Assembly (NCBI GenBank): GCA_030762895.1
Contig: CM061068.1
Span: 74,177,228 to 74,241,227 of the forward strand
DNA length: 64,000 bases
Reading direction: 5' to 3'
From: Sophora flavescens
Taxonomy: Eukaryota; Streptophyta; Magnoliopsida; Fabales; Fabaceae
Shown: positions 22,972 through 36,180 of the stretch, in pieces
Numbering within the stretch: position 1 is the first letter of the stretch
Layout of the letters: the number at the start of each line of letters is the position of its first letter
The notes under the pieces: generated by a model
The model's database searches: none
What the model was told of the DNA's origin: nothing
Seen by the model: the letters and a program-made list of their open reading frames with translations, nothing else
Program-made: the position numbers and the translations under genes

Positions 22972-24288
22972 GGCAGAATTAGAAGTTCATATTGTTTCCT
23001 AGCAATGTGCTTACCAATTCAGAAATGGAGTAAACTATGTCTTGCTATTTAAACATTTTGCTGTGCTTTGCTACAGTGAATCTCTTATGATATGTTGCCA
23101 TTGCCATTTGGTTCTACATATTGAAGTGAGTTCCGTAGTGGATGGGGTCTTGGTCAATTTTAAGTGCGAAGTATGGGAACAAATGCATTTCCGCTCTTAA
23201 TACTAAAGAATGCGAAATGATATTTTTCATATAATTTTTCTTTCATTATTTTTAAAGCTTACTCGTTTGGAAAATAAAAGGTAGAAAGAGAAAATGTTAG
23301 AAATGTGTTTTTCTTGTTTTATTATTTTAAAAAAGTAGTGTAAGAATGATACAAGAACAATTATTTGCAAATGGCATCACTCTGAAGTTTACTATTATTG
23401 TAATTATGTAATTTATGCTGCGTTATTAATAGATAATAAAAAGCATGAGTGAAAAATGCGGGCTTTGTGACATGACAGTGACACAGTTACTAAATTTTAA
23501 AATTATTTTATTTTATTTTGAAATTAATAACTCAAAATTTACAATTCCAAAAAATAAATAAATAAACCTTCACAAGATTAAAACAATCAACTAGATAGAA
23601 GCTTAGTTTTCTTTACTACAAATTAAAAAGGAACTAGTTCTTTAAAATCACTTCGTTATGCTTCAAATAACATTGATAATATCAAAACATCATAATAAAA
23701 GCACAATCAAATGTTCTTTATTATTTTTTTAAAAAGATATCCCTTTATTCAAAATGGAACCTTTCAGTCAAAACAAATTCAATCCCTTCCTGTTACCTGA
23801 CATATATGCTATTTTTAAGGGGAGCTACTACTTGCTCCATCCACCCCTACATTTCTTTTTAAAAAAATTTATTACAAAATACCCTTAAAAGTAAAAAAAT
23901 ATCTACTCTAATTTTTTACCCCCTTCTCTCTCATCTCCCTCCACCCCTTCCCCTTCTCTCTATCTCCCTCCACGATTCCACCCTGAATCCCCCACAAAGC
24001 CCCTGTAACCTAAGATAGAAAACCCACACCAATAAGCTGATACAAAAAACACCACCCAGACTTTAGGAAGCTTAATTCAAAGTCAAATTTGATTATTACA
24101 TTAATTACCTTAAAGAAACACATTTAAACTTAAGCATAATGAATAGTATAATAAATCAAAATTACATTTACTTAATTTTTCGACTCTAGGTTTTTCTCTC
24201 CTGTGAGCAGTAGCTTTGTCAATCTTGTGTCTGTCTTCGTTACTTGTTCTCTACCAAGTCTTCATTCTTCTCCCCCTTCATAGAAGCC
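22972..24288. other. Intergenic region and LINE 5' leader
   Basis: AT-rich to 23810 with no gene seen. From about 23870 the strand is pyrimidine-rich (CTCTCTCATCTCCCTCC), and 24180-24288 may be the LINE 5' UTR. The LINE 5' boundary cannot be fixed. Confidence 0.45.
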
Positions 24289-25014
24289 ATGGAGATGAAT
24301 ATGGAGAATGCCATGGAGATGAATATGGAGAACGAGATAGAGTCTTTTCTTGTTTCAGTTCTTTCATCATAGGGATATGCAAATGATCATGAACACTGGA
24401 CCATGGTCCTTCGATAACTACCTTCTCATTTTGTCTAGCATTCAAGAAGGAAAAGTTCTGAACCAGATGCCTCTTTATCATGCAACGTTTTGGGTCCAGG
24501 TGCACGACGTTCCAGCAGGGTTCATGGCATAGAAAGTAGGTCAAATCCTGGGCAATTTTATTGGCCAATTTGTTGAATACGATGCCAACAATATCTCGTC
24601 TTTCTGGAGGTCTTTTATGAGAATCAAGGTGCTGATTGATGTTAGGGAACCACTGAAACGTTCAAAGAAAATAAGCAAACAGGCTGGCGAAGGTAGGGTG
24701 GTGAAGTTTAAGTACGGAAGGCTAGGAATCTTTTGCTTTCTTTGTGGCTGCATTGGCCATAATGAAAGCTTCTGTGCCAAAATCTTTGATCTTGTGAATG
24801 ATGATGGAGTGAGGGACTGGGGACCAGAGCTAAGGGCGGATTCCAGGAGAGGCGGCGGTGCCGGTGGAAGCAGATACCTGAGAACCGAGAACCAGGACTG
24901 GAAAGACCCTGGATTTGATGGCGAAAATAAAGGAGATTGTGATAGAGGAAATCGGGGTACAGATAATGGGCCATCTAATCATTCGAATCCCTTTAAATAT
25001 GGAGGCGCAACGAT
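24289..25014 (+). pseudogene. LINE ORF1, first part (DUF4283 and CCHC zinc knuckle)
   Basis: Plant L1-type ORF1 proteins bind the element RNA. From 24350 the translation reads FQFFHHRDMQMIMNTGPWSF and ATFWVQVHDVPAGFMA (DUF4283-like), then a stop at 24531-24533. The frame continues GQILGNFIGQFVEYDA and RIKVLIDVREPLKR to CFLCGCIGHNESFC, a C-x2-C-x4-H-x4-C knuckle. Acidic and Gly/Arg-rich sequence follows. The frame is cut at 25014 by a hAT element and resumes at 30086. The start at 24289 is the first ATG, but the N-terminal part is degraded. Confidence 0.85.
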
Positions 25015-25481
25015 GACGGTTTTAAATTACGGTTGTGGTCGCGATTGCGGTCATTGCGATCGCTGCGATATGTAATACGACCGTTGCGGTGTGAAACGGT
25101 TTGAAAAATTCACAAAATGAAAAAAATATTTTTTTTTGTAATTCTTTATATATCTTTTACTAATGGTGTTGTATAAATTTCTATTCATTTTTAAGACATT
25201 GTATTATGTTTATGAATAATTTAAACTTAATTTATTGAAAATAAATTATAAATAAAACTTTTAAGCACATACAAGTACAAATTTACAATGAAGTAAGAAG
25301 GTCAGAAACTTAAAAGTGCATAAATATATATGAATCACAAATAAAAAGATATTAATGTCACACATAGGAATACACCCAGCTGCAATTGTGATTCTAAAAT
25401 AACATCACATTGTCACCACTTAGAGATACGTCTTCACTACAAAAAATAAGAAGATAAAAGTAAACAAATTAATAAATTTAA

Positions 25482-25482
<1 letters not shown>

Positions 25483-25547
<65 letters not shown>
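25483..25547. repeat. (ATA)n microsatellite
   Basis: About 21 uninterrupted AAT/ATA triplets near the 3' side of the hAT element. Confidence 0.95.
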
Positions 25548-25598
25548 TAACAAATATATGAATCAAAGATAATAAAAATTGAACTTACATGATACTTG

Positions 25599-28500
25599 CT
25601 ACCACATGGTGGAATGACATGGTGGTTCATAACCTCTATTCTCACTTTGGTTATCATCTCGTGTAGCTCCTTGTCCAAAGACATAATCAAAAAATCCACC
25701 ACTTGATTGTTGATGATGATAAGGATCTTGATAATTCATTGATGGTTGGTAGTATGAGGGAGCTTGATCACTTGCGTATATGTTATATGTGTTGAAATAA
25801 GGATATTGATAATAAGGTGGATGAGATTGTTGACTACTCTGAGAAGAATCATCAATACCAAAGTCACTAAAACTTTGTGCAATACTAGAAGAGGAAGAAT
25901 CTTCAAGTGGAACATTCTGTTTTCTTTTACCTCTCCTAGAATGTGACCCACCTCTGCTGCTCTCGGGTAATGAACTACCAGAAGGAACCATATCAGTCAA
26001 GCTCCTATAACACCTATTATATGGTGAATCTTGAGTTGGATCATTTTGAAATTGCCCATCATCATCACCATCATCATTATCATTACCGCCACCTTCTTCA
26101 GCTTCTACATTACCACCCCCATCACCACTATTATTACTTGGTGGACTTAAACCACCACCATCTTCATTAGAATCATCATTATCATCAACAACTTCCACAT
26201 CTTCATCATATGTATCCACTAGAGGCAACCATTATGCATTTTGTACTCCATCTAATAGTGGATCTTCTCTCTCTTCAATCCATGGAGATAATGCATCTTC
26301 TTGAAATATATAATCAAGATTGATAGGATTAAAACTTGCTTCAATTTCATCTTAACTTTTTCTCATTTGATGCCTCATTTTCAATTTCATATTGTAGTGC
26401 GTGAAGACAAGCTTTTGTAGCTTTGTATACTTCAATCTATTCCTTGTCTTCATGTGGATATAACTAAATGTGCTCTAATTTCTCTCACAATTTGTGGCTG
26501 AAGTTGTTTGGCTAAGAACTTTTATAGCCACATGTTTAAGCTTATGAGCACATACACCAAAAAAGGACCACCATTCAACTTTTTAAAGGAGCAACAAAAG
26601 GTAAACAAATTATTAGTTATTATATTAAAAAATAAAGTTAAAGTTCATTGATTTATAAAAAAAAATTATTTTACCTGGATTCATCTTAGACCAAGCTGCT
26701 TGAGCTTGAGGAGTACCAAATGTTTCAACCTTATCTCTAAAAAGTATTAACTGTGAAATATAACATAATATATCAATACATAAATATCTTCATTTGATAA
26801 ATAATGAATTATAAGTTTTAAAATATAAATATTCATTACTAACCTGGTTCAGAGCTTTAATCTGATCATCGATGTTTCTTTCTATTCTGAAGATGACTCT
26901 ATTTGTTCCTTCAAACGTTTCTGACATCATCCCCATGTTCAACTCCGTATTGAAATTGCGGATTAAGAAAATAACCTAAAAAAGGATAATATATTATTAT
27001 GGATGAAATTATAAATATAAAATTACATGATAAAAATAAATTTATAAATTATATCAACATACCGGCAGAATGAAGATCGGAATGAATGTATCTCCATCGC
27101 TTGTCTATTAAATCATTATATCTGGAATGATAACGAGAATTTTGTCTAATTGCTTGTTTATCTCTATCAATGGCTTCATATATGAAACCCATGGTTGGTT
27201 TCTCGTCACCATCAACAAGTCTCAAAACTTTTACTAAAGGCTCAAACACCTTCAATATGTCTTGGGACTTACTCTAGAATTCACTGTCATTAACAATTGT
27301 TCTTGCTTCATATGACGGTCCATTTTTCGCTTTACCAAATTTAGATCGTCTAAACTCTTCTGAGTTGAACATGTTTCTCAGACCTTGCTTTTGCTGTACA
27401 ATTGCTTGAAGTTGTAGCAACTGTGTTGCAAATCGGGTAACACCAGGACGGACAATTTCTCTACCTCCAGTATATTTTTTCATGAGGTCGACATTCCATA
27501 TATGGTTATAGAGAAAATTTGTCAAAGTCTTTGCATCAGTTAATAACTTCTGTACATTTTTCTTTTTTCCTATATCCTCTAAGAAAAGATCTAAGAAATG
27601 AGCCACACAAGCAGACCAATACAAATGAGGCCGCTTCTCCATCAGTTTCTGACCAGCTGCTTTCAGTGCTGCTTCATTACATGTAACCACTTGAACAACA
27701 AACTCTTCTCCCACTTATTCAACAACTTTATCTAATAATTGAAAGTAGTAATCTGTGTTTCTACTAACAACATCAGAAGCATCAATAGATTTCAAGAAAA
27801 GTGTCCCCTTACTACTATGCACCAAAAAATTCATAATATGAGTATGGTTGATACCGTCCGTCCAACCATCACACATTATTGTCACCCCTTTTTCTTTCCA
27901 TGTACCTCTCAATACGTTCAACCACTTCTCCATTTCCTTATATTCATTCTCTAAATATACATCTGAGATTCATAAGGGGTCGGACATTTAACCCCTTCAC
28001 CTACCTCAGCAGCTGTAACAATCAAATTATGCAACCAAGGAGAGTTATCTAAATTCATAGGTAAGCGATCATAAATAAAAAACTTGCTTACTGCCTCTCC
28101 TAGCTTCCTCCTCAATGTCTTCATGATACCCTTTACCGATTTTCGGTTGCTTCATGGTTTTGCTCCTCATAAGATCAATATTTGTAGATCTCAACTCCAG
28201 AGTAACATCTTCAGGCCTTTCACCCCCACCAACACTCGCATGAGAGCTCCCACCTTGTTCACATATTTCCACGTCCTCCTGTTTGTTGTCTAAATTGTTT
28301 CCTGTCTTCCCATTCACGATGTGATCTAAGGCTTTCCTGTGTAGCAAACCTCATTCGTTCATCAATAAGGTGATCCACATCTTCATCTTCATCTTCTCCT
28401 CTCAGGCGTGTTTCAAATTCTTCTTTTCTTTTTTTGGAGTCATTTTTCTTTGTTGTTCCTTCAAGAAGAAGCTTCATCATACATTCTCTAGCTAATTTGC

Positions 28501-28732
28501 TCACTCTAGCACAACCAGACACTTGTCCTTTCATATGTGCTATATGTTGCTTCACTCTTGTAATGCCACCTTTTATTATCTTGTGACAACGTTTGTATTC
28601 GATATTGTTACGACTTCCGGCTACTGGGTTTCCAAAATGCCATCCAATATCATCACTTAGAGCACCATCTAATCTTTGTGTAGGAAATTCTTCTCTTGGA
28701 GGCATTGTGTATATTTTATACAACCTGTTCAA
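25599..28732 (-). pseudogene. hAT transposase (BED finger, DUF659, hAT C-terminal), disrupted
   Basis: hAT transposases excise and insert the element. From MPPREEFPTQR (28706) a degraded BED-type finger is visible (KRCHKIIKGGITRVKQHIAH), lacking one of the usual Cys. An acidic linker follows. The DUF659 catalytic region shows VTIMCDGWTDG (27870 region), then stops at 27712-27714 and 27271-27273 and a frame change near 28068. ACVAHFLDLFLEDI and GVTRFATQLLQLQ are typical of the family. Introns separate pieces at 26840-26975 (ending NIDDQIKALNQ). The dimerisation region near 26460-26520 reads LSQTTSATNCERN with a stop before STFSYIHMKTRN. The C-terminal 209-residue part (25599-26228) is acidic, then Ser/Tyr/Gln-rich. 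Inactive. Confidence 0.88.
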
Positions 28733-30085
28733 TATTTATAAATAAACATCAATCAATAATTCAACCAAACTTACAACTTTAATCTAAACTAGTCTTCAAA
28801 AAAAAAACTTTAATATAAACTAGTAATTAGCAAAACACAGATAATCTAATTAATAATTACAGTAAATTATTTAATACAACAAATCAATTATTAACATATA
28901 ATTTGAACAATAAATATAGCTAAACATATACTAAACAAGTAATTATATTAATATATCAAGATATATTTTATTTCCCTCTCAAATTTTCCCTGTATTATTC
29001 CCAAATCTCAATTAATTTCCCACCTAAAATTTTTGATTAAAAAAAAATCCCCCCCTAAAAAATCCCCCCCACCCACACACACACGGCACACACTCACTCA
29101 CACTTTTGTTTTTTCCTGATACCCATCCCTCTCTCGTCCTTCACCTCCCTCCTCTCCTCTGTTTCTACAAGCTTCTTCTTCGCCTCCTCTGTTTCTTTTT
29201 TTTCTTCATTTTTCTCCACATCCACACTCACTCAAGTCTTAACCGGTAACCCTCCTCCTCCGTCACTCGTCCGGCATGGCGACCACCCACCAGACGACCC
29301 ATGGGCTCACGGTTCGCCACTTCGCCCCAAAACCCAGATCGCGGCCCCCCTTCCCTCTCTCTTAGGCTCATCCTCTCTTCTCTTCAACGCCTCACGAGTC
29401 AGTGAGTCACGACCCATGGCCTCCGGCCCTCCGCCTCACAACCCACGGCTTCCACCTCACGGCCCTCCTCAGTCACGGCCTCAAGCCCTCACCCATGGGG
29501 ACTCAACCCCACACCCGGAGGACGGCGGCACAGCAGTGAGCAGAGCAGAACAAAGCACCAGAGCAAGGGAGGAAAGGAAATCTTACCTTGGGGTGAGGCT
29601 AGTAGATCGGATGATTTGGGATTCGAAGCATAGTGAGGCTTGACCGCTTGAGCAAATCCATTGATCCAGAGCAAATAAGTGAGACTGAGGAATGAGGTTA
29701 TATGAGAATGAGATATTGAGTGAAGAACTGAAGCATAAAGCAGAAAAGAGATAAATACAAAAGCAAAATTTGATCTGAAAAGCAGGTTAGGAGAATCTCT
29801 TTTTCTGATACATTTTGAAATCTGTTTGTCTAATATGAGAATTTGTTTTTTTACACCTATGATTGAGTTGAACGGAACTGTTTTGGGTGTTTGAAACTCC
29901 GTTGTGGTTGATATGGCCGTTGTGGCCGTTACGGTGTTACGTTGCTGCCGTTACGCTGTTACGTTGCGGCCGTAACGGGTGATTTTGAATCACACCGCAA
30001 TTGCAGCCCGATGCCGTTGTGGTGAGTCCCACAACCGCAATAATTCGGCCGCATTAGCGGTTGCGGACCGCATTTTGAAACCCTG
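28733..30085 (-). other. hAT element 5' non-coding region
   Basis: AT-rich from 28733 to 29000, then GC-rich and CT-rich (29060-29640), as in a transcribed leader; the Pro-rich frames here are low-complexity by-products. Positions 29880-30085 are the subterminal repeats (GTTACG, GCGGCCGTAACGG). Confidence 0.6.
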
Positions 30086-30440
30086 GCAATGATTAAAATG
30101 GTTATCATCTAACCTTTAAGATCAGGCCCAATCCTCTATTAATATTGCTAATTTGTCAGCATCCAATCCTCCAGCTATAATGGGATCCCAAACTATTTCA
30201 AATGAAGCCTCTAATGATAACGATGAGGATGATACGGTAGAGAAAAAAAGGAAACGAGATGACCCAGGTAGCCACGTGCATGTAGGGGTGCATGAATTAA
30301 ACACTATTCATGTGATGCATTCAAACACTGAGAACGATTCCCAACAACATGATAATGCGACCACTGATGCAGCAGCAGGAACTAACAATGGAATGTCTTT
30401 TTTAACTACAGGGCCTTGTTACCAGGCCTGCCGAAAATAA
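30086..30440 (+). pseudogene. LINE ORF1, second part
   Basis: The continuation after the hAT insertion. Stops occur at about 30110-30150, then an open stretch runs from 30153 with SNDNDEDDTVEKKRKRDDPG and ends GPCYQACRK and TAA (30438-30440). A KRKRDD motif and a G.(Y/L)QA(C/R)R ending are usual at the end of plant LINE ORF1. The stop overlaps the ORF2 start in a TAATG. Confidence 0.75.
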
Positions 30441-31898
30441 TGATCATCTTGAGTTGGAACTATCGAGGTTTGGGCAACCTGGGAGCAGTTCCTACTTTGA
30501 AGGACCTGGCCCGTTCTCATCACCCTGACGTGATCTTCCCGAGTGAGACTCTTTCTCATGCCAGGCGTGTTGAGGAAATAAAGGCCCGGCTTGGTTTTGA
30601 CAGTGTTTTTGTTACTAATCGAGAAGGTATAGGGGGTGGTCTAGCAATGCTGTGGAGGAATAATGTGAACCTCACTATAACTAGTTTTGCAAATAATTTT
30701 ATTGATGCTCAAATTGAAGAGGATGGTAGAGGCCAATGGTGCCCCACAGGATTTTATGGTATTCCCGATAGAAATTGAAGAGGTGAATCTTGGAACTTGA
30801 TTAGAACCCTCACTGGTCTATCCTCTCTCCCATGGTGTATATTGGGCGATTTCAATGACATCCTCTCAACTGAAGACAAAAAAGGTATGATAGACCACCC
30901 TCAATGACTTTTTAGAGGTTTTCGTGACGTGGTTATGGATAATAATCTGGTTGATATTCCCCTTGAAGGTTATCAATTCACATGGACTAACAACCGGAGT
31001 TTGGATCAGTTAGTTGAGGAGAGACTTGACAGGGCTCTTGTTAATCCCTCTTGGCGGGACTTGTTTCCTAATGCTATTCTTTTAAATCTTGTTGCCCCTA
31101 TCTCTGATCATAGCCATATTTTACTCACTACTGAATTGTCCCATTCCTGGAAGTTCCCTAGGAAATTCAAATTTGAAAATCACTGGTTGCTCCATGATGA
31201 AGTCAGGGATGTTGTTTCTAGGGTTGGGCTCAAACTTTACTATGCTCATTGAAGACTGTATTGAGGATTGTGGCAGAATCTTGGAAGCTTGGGGAAGGAG
31301 CATTCGTCCTTCCTTCAAGCAGGATATCCAATGCATTCAGAGGGAGTTGGAATCTCTTAGACTTACTTCGAGGTCCCAGGATCAGGTTCGGTTGCATATA
31401 TTGAAGGATTAGTTGATTAATGTTTTGATGCAATAAGAGGCTTATTGGAAGCAGAGAGCCAAGACTCATTGGTTGAGAGGTGGGGATTCAAACACAAAAT
31501 TTTCCACACTTCAACAACAATAAGGAAAAAATGCAATTCTATCTCCCAGCTTCAGGATAATAGTGGAGTGATTGTTAATAATCAAGAAGGGCTTTTCCAG
31601 GTTGCACAATAATATTTCTCTAGTCTTTTTTTGGCCCAACCGAATGCTTTTGATCAGGTTATTGAGGAAGTTCTAGTGAAAGTCACAAGGGAGGATAATG
31701 AATGCCTTCTATCTCCTTTCTTTATCAAGGAGTTTAGAAATGTTACCCTTTCTATGCACCCTGATAAATCCCCGGGGTCGGACCGACTTAATGCGGCTTT
31801 CTACAATAAATTTTGGGAAACTTGTGGTCGTCATATTTTTTATTCTTGTTTGAATTGGTTGGATGTTGGATGAATTCTAGCATCTATAAATAGCACCC
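30440..31898 (+). pseudogene. LINE ORF2, endonuclease and start of RT, disrupted
   Basis: ORF2 nicks the target (AP-type endonuclease) and reverse transcribes. The ATG at 30440 gives MIILSWNYRGLGN, then PSETLSH (Glu of the active site), GGLAMLW, LGDFND near 30845, and ISDHSHILL near 31105 (terminal His motif). TGA stops lie at 30777-30779 and 30903-30905. The frame changes around 31250 (VGLKLYYAH then EDCIEDCGRILEAWG). KSPGSDRLNAAFYNKFW marks the entry to RT. It is interrupted at 31898 by an LTR element and resumes at 37455. Confidence 0.88.
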
Positions 31899-33206
31899 TG
31901 TTGCGAATCCGGCAAGTGTAGTAGTTCGTTGCAAGTAATAATTAAAACGGTAAGTAATTACCGAGTATCGAACACAGGGACTGGGTGACCAATTATTCCA
32001 AATTCAAAGAAAAATAACTATCTTTTGACCAAGTCAACAAGAGCAATTGGTTGAGAAGAGAGAAAAAGATGTTGGGATAAAATCTATTATCTAAAGCAAA
32101 TATCAATTATCTAAATTAACTATCAATTATCAAGATGTTAACTATGTTAGTGAGATCTAAGTTCACGAATCCACCTACCGAATCATGCAAGCTACCTAAG
32201 TGATTATTCTCTTATCCCTACGTTCAATTTCATTGTCAACTGGGACCCCCAAATTCTCCAAAACTCACTGCCGATATTCTAAAGGACGTAACTAAACAAG
32301 TATGTTAATCTCCTGCCGGTCTCATAACCTACAGTTAGCCTCTATTAAGTTCTTATTCCCTATATGATTGCACCAATCTCCTACCCTATCCCTAGGCATA
32401 CTCAATTGGTGTTCCTGATTCAAGTCCTAAGCACGAATCTCCTCCCGGTCTCAACGCACTTGACTAGTTAACCACGGATCCTTTTGATTAACACAAACGA
32501 AATAGAATTAGAAAATAAGAATTGAGATAAGGGAATAAGAAAACATCACATAGAAACTATGCCGTCATGAGAGGCTTCATCGATCCCTCAGAAAGGAGGA
32601 TTAGCTCCTTATCACGTTCATAATAAAAAACCAATAATTGAAAAGAGAACATAAAATAATCCTAAAACTAAGGGATACACAGATCCAAAGAAACTAGGAT
32701 TAGGTCTCTATCCAAAACTACTCAATCTACACCAAAACAAGCTATTTATAGAGGGTTGGGTCTGTGCCTGCTCGCGAGGCAAATATTTATTTTGGCTCCA
32801 GTTCAAATTTGAATTCACGCGAGGCTAGCCTGAATGGTCTTCAGCTTTCCTGCTTTTGGCTCGTGAGGCGAGCACTGCCTCGCGAGGTGAGGCTGAATGA
32901 TGGCCTGTTCCTGCGCAGTCTGCTCTTTTTTGGCGAGGTGAATGTCCCTTTTTGCCTTTAAGCTTGATTTCTTCAGTTTCCTAGCTTCCTCGAGCTTCGC
33001 TTTTAACATGAAATGTAAAATTAGAATTTTAATGCTTTATTGACTCATAATTAACCAAAATATCCTAAAATCTATTTAAGAGACTCAAAATGTTACTCGA
33101 TGACAATTAAAGCCAAATTTGGGTAAAAACGAGATTAAACTCGAACATTTAGCACAAAAATCGTGGCCTCACTAGCTTTAAAACTAGATAAGCCATAAGC
33201 TTATCA
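31899..33206 (-). repeat. 3' LTR of the element at 31899-37454
   Basis: 1308 bp. Shares long collinear blocks with 36187-37454 (for example GTGACCAATTATTCCAAATT). Contains GC-palindromic CTCGCGAGG motifs at about 32770-32900. Confidence 0.88.
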
Positions 33207-36180
33207 AAATACCCCAAACTTAAACTTTGCTTGTCCCCAAGCAAACAAAAACTCAAAAAAGACTCAAAACTGGGTAAGCTCAATTGACTCAATTATTTTA
33301 GCACAAATTTCATACAGTTGCATCAATTCAATTTTTATTCAATGTTTTCCCCTTTTCATCAATGCAATCCCCACATTCATTTACTTTAAACAATTGAGAA
33401 TTCAATCATTCAAGCAATCATTAATCTAAGTCCAGGATCCAACATACACACAAAAGGGATATCACCAATTTCAAACAATTGCCTTCATCACAAGAGCATT
33501 TAGTAATTCGCTCATTCCCTCAATTCGTCTAGACTATCAACTTTCACTCAATTTCACATTTCAAGAACACTTTTGATGCAAACCAAGAATGATATCCAAT
33601 TTAAGGCCAAATTAATTTTTGATGAAAATTTTATTTTCATTTTGATAAACCCATATACTTGTTTTGGCTGTATCTTGAGGTACAGATCTCCGATTGATGC
33701 ATTATTTGGTTCTTTGGAAAGATTAGGAAATTATCTACAAATCATATCTCAAGTCTCTTGACATGATTCGACTTCTATCATGGTGAAAATCGGGCTGGAA
33801 GTTTAATACGAATTCTTGGACCTTAAATGAGTTTTATGTTAATTGGGCTACACTAAACTTAATGAATGAGCAAGGCCCATTAGGAATGGTGGCTGGAACG
33901 TTTTGGAACTTAAAAGGAGGGTAACCTTTGGCTTGCATGCCTAGGTAACTCCTTTAGAAGTTATGGAACCACTTTTTATTATTTTTCTTAAGTATGATAG
34001 TTATGTTCTTTTAATAACCACTTAGTGGCGAGTTATGTCTAGTTATTAGGAGTTTGTGTTATCTTATGATGATCTTTGGTTTTTCTTTCCCTATGCTATA
34101 TGTATACACCTATTACATGATGAAATACAACTTTGAGTTCAATTTGGATTTGATTCCAATTGTGAGAGGCTAGAGTTCTTTATTGAACCAACCCTTTGAT
34201 CTTATCAAGAGTCCAAGACCCTTGTGACGATCTTCACCTTGGATTATCAATTCCCCTTGGAATTGTGGCGCCTACCTTCCATTCCTTACGTTGTCCATTT
34301 GCTTGTGTTCTTCTTCTTCTTCTTCGAATTTTGGTAGTCACTCAATGATAGATCCAAAAATTTACATGTTCCTTTTTAGGATCATATCAACTTTCCATGA
34401 ATTTGTTTTTCCATCTCTAACAAGGTTCCCACGAAAACATGTATGCAACATAAAAAGGTCTTTTAAAGGTTGTAATGAGGCCTGGCTAAAGGTAGGATAT
34501 ACAAAGGTAGAAGGCTAAGACCCTTAGATTTATGAGAGCATGAAATTTGACAATTACAGTTGTTCATCCTTACTCTCGTTTTTTTCTTCTATTTTTCTTT
34601 TTCTTACTTTGGGTTTTACTTTGCCCTTTTCGGCATTCTTGTATTTTTCTTCTTTTTCTTTTTCACTTTTGCCTTTGGCTTCAACTTTTATTTTGCTTTT
34701 TCTCAACCCAACATAACATATCGAACCCTTGTAGCCACCCCAAACTTAGTTTCCGACAACCATTGTCTTGTTAAGCATCCATGCTCTCCTAAATCCTAAG
34801 ATTGGGTTAACAAGGTTTTTCCGAATTTTTGGCTTATAACATAAGGTCATCAAGAAACAATAGGCTATTAGGCTCAATTTGGCTAACTAAGGAACATGCA
34901 TTAGGGATGGTTCTTTTTAGGCCAAGTAGCTATTTCAAAGAAAATTGCCTAAATCATTTGATGCAAACGCATAAACATGCAAACCATGAAGATATTCAAG
35001 AAAATCCGGGAAAGTGCAACTTAAAATTGATTCACACAATTCAAAAACAATGTTGGAGGCTAAAATTCCTCACCCGGACATTTTCGTAAATTGTTTGACC
35101 GAGATACATCACTAATGTGTGCACCCCTTCACCCCAAACTTGTCATAAATCATGCAATCACAATAAAATTTCTCAAAGTTTATTTTTAAAATTTTTTTTT
35201 CCAATTTTTCACATGGGGATCAATTTTCAAAACTTAGGGGGAAATCATCAAAAATCAACATTTATCATGCATTCCATCTATGCTAAATCAATTAAAATCC
35301 CTTCAAGTTTACTAACACAAGACTCACACACAGATGACTTAAGCAAAGAAAAGAAAGTTAATTAAAAAGAGAAGGGTTTAGAAAAACTCGTGAAGACGCT
35401 TCCACCGGGTCCCATAGCTTGTGGTACAAAGGCCAAGGGATGCTCAAAATGTCAGATCTTCCTCCTGGATCCCATGGCTTGTGGAGGGAGATGGAAGAAG
35501 CAAGTGTGAAGAGATTCCGTTGACTTCTTTAATTGCTATGATGAGCTCACTTCCTCCCGGGTCAAATGGTAAGTCACCTACTCCAAGAATGGCCTTTATG
35601 TAATTAGTGTCTCCATGAAGCACTAGAACCATAACTTTTTGAGGCGACCTTAGAGCCTTTGCCGCTATTGATGAAAACTCCCAATGCTTAGGCAGTGACT
35701 TGTACTCCAAAGTTGGTATTTTCACAAAATGTCGTAGACGAATAGAAGGCACCAACTTTGTAACATCTACACATGCATGAAAACCAACGTACATATCCAA
35801 CTCAAAATTTCTAGGCTCCTCAATAGGAATGGCGAGAGAAGTATTTTACACATGATTGGTCTCATTTGTCCCTTGCAAAGGAACAATAAGAGATATTTCC
35901 TCCTTGCACTCCTCTTCATGATCCTCTCCTCTTGAATCATCTTCCACCACCACTTCATCTTCATTCAAGTTCATGCTAGTAAAACTATTCTCTTCAATTT
36001 GAGTCTCGTGCGGCTTTTCTGGTAGAAATTTAGAAAATTCACTAGCTTGCTCTTCTAACTTTTGAAAGTTGTCACTTAGCAATGTCGCTATCTCTTTAGA
36101 AAGTTCCCCATCTCATATTTCAACTCTCAATCATGAAACTTAATTCCTCCTTGCTACGCTCTATGCTCAGGATCAAAAGA
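33207..36180 (-). other. Internal region of the LTR element, no conserved domain
   Basis: The polypurine tract is at its left edge. On the minus strand, 35846-36082 encodes an acidic stretch (MLSDNFQKLEEQASEFSKFL, then EDEVVVEDDSRGEDHEEE). Positions 35444-35800 encode LVPSIRLRHFVKIPTLEYK and SLPKHWEFSSIAAKALRSP. I do not recognise a family for certain; these may be remnants of an element-specific protein. Positions 34550-34700 are T-rich low complexity, giving Phe-rich frames that are not genes. Confidence 0.5.

Larger units (their letters stand above)
25015..30085 (-). mobile_element. hAT transposon, 5071 bp, inserted in LINE ORF1
   Basis: Right terminus (minus strand) CAGGGTTTCAAAATGCGGTCC; left terminus GACGGTTTTAAATTACGG. 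The flanking 8-mers GCAACGAT (25007-25014) and GCAATGAT (30086-30093) differ by one transition. Removing the element rejoins GGAGGC-GCAATGAT-TAAAATGG in the LINE. Both subterminal regions are rich in GCGGTTGTGG/CCGCAACGG-type repeats. It contains one disrupted transposase gene. Confidence 0.9.

Noticed and set aside
34547..34799. Phe-rich membrane-protein-like frames
   Set aside because: They come from a T-rich low-complexity tract inside the LTR element; two frames give similar composition.
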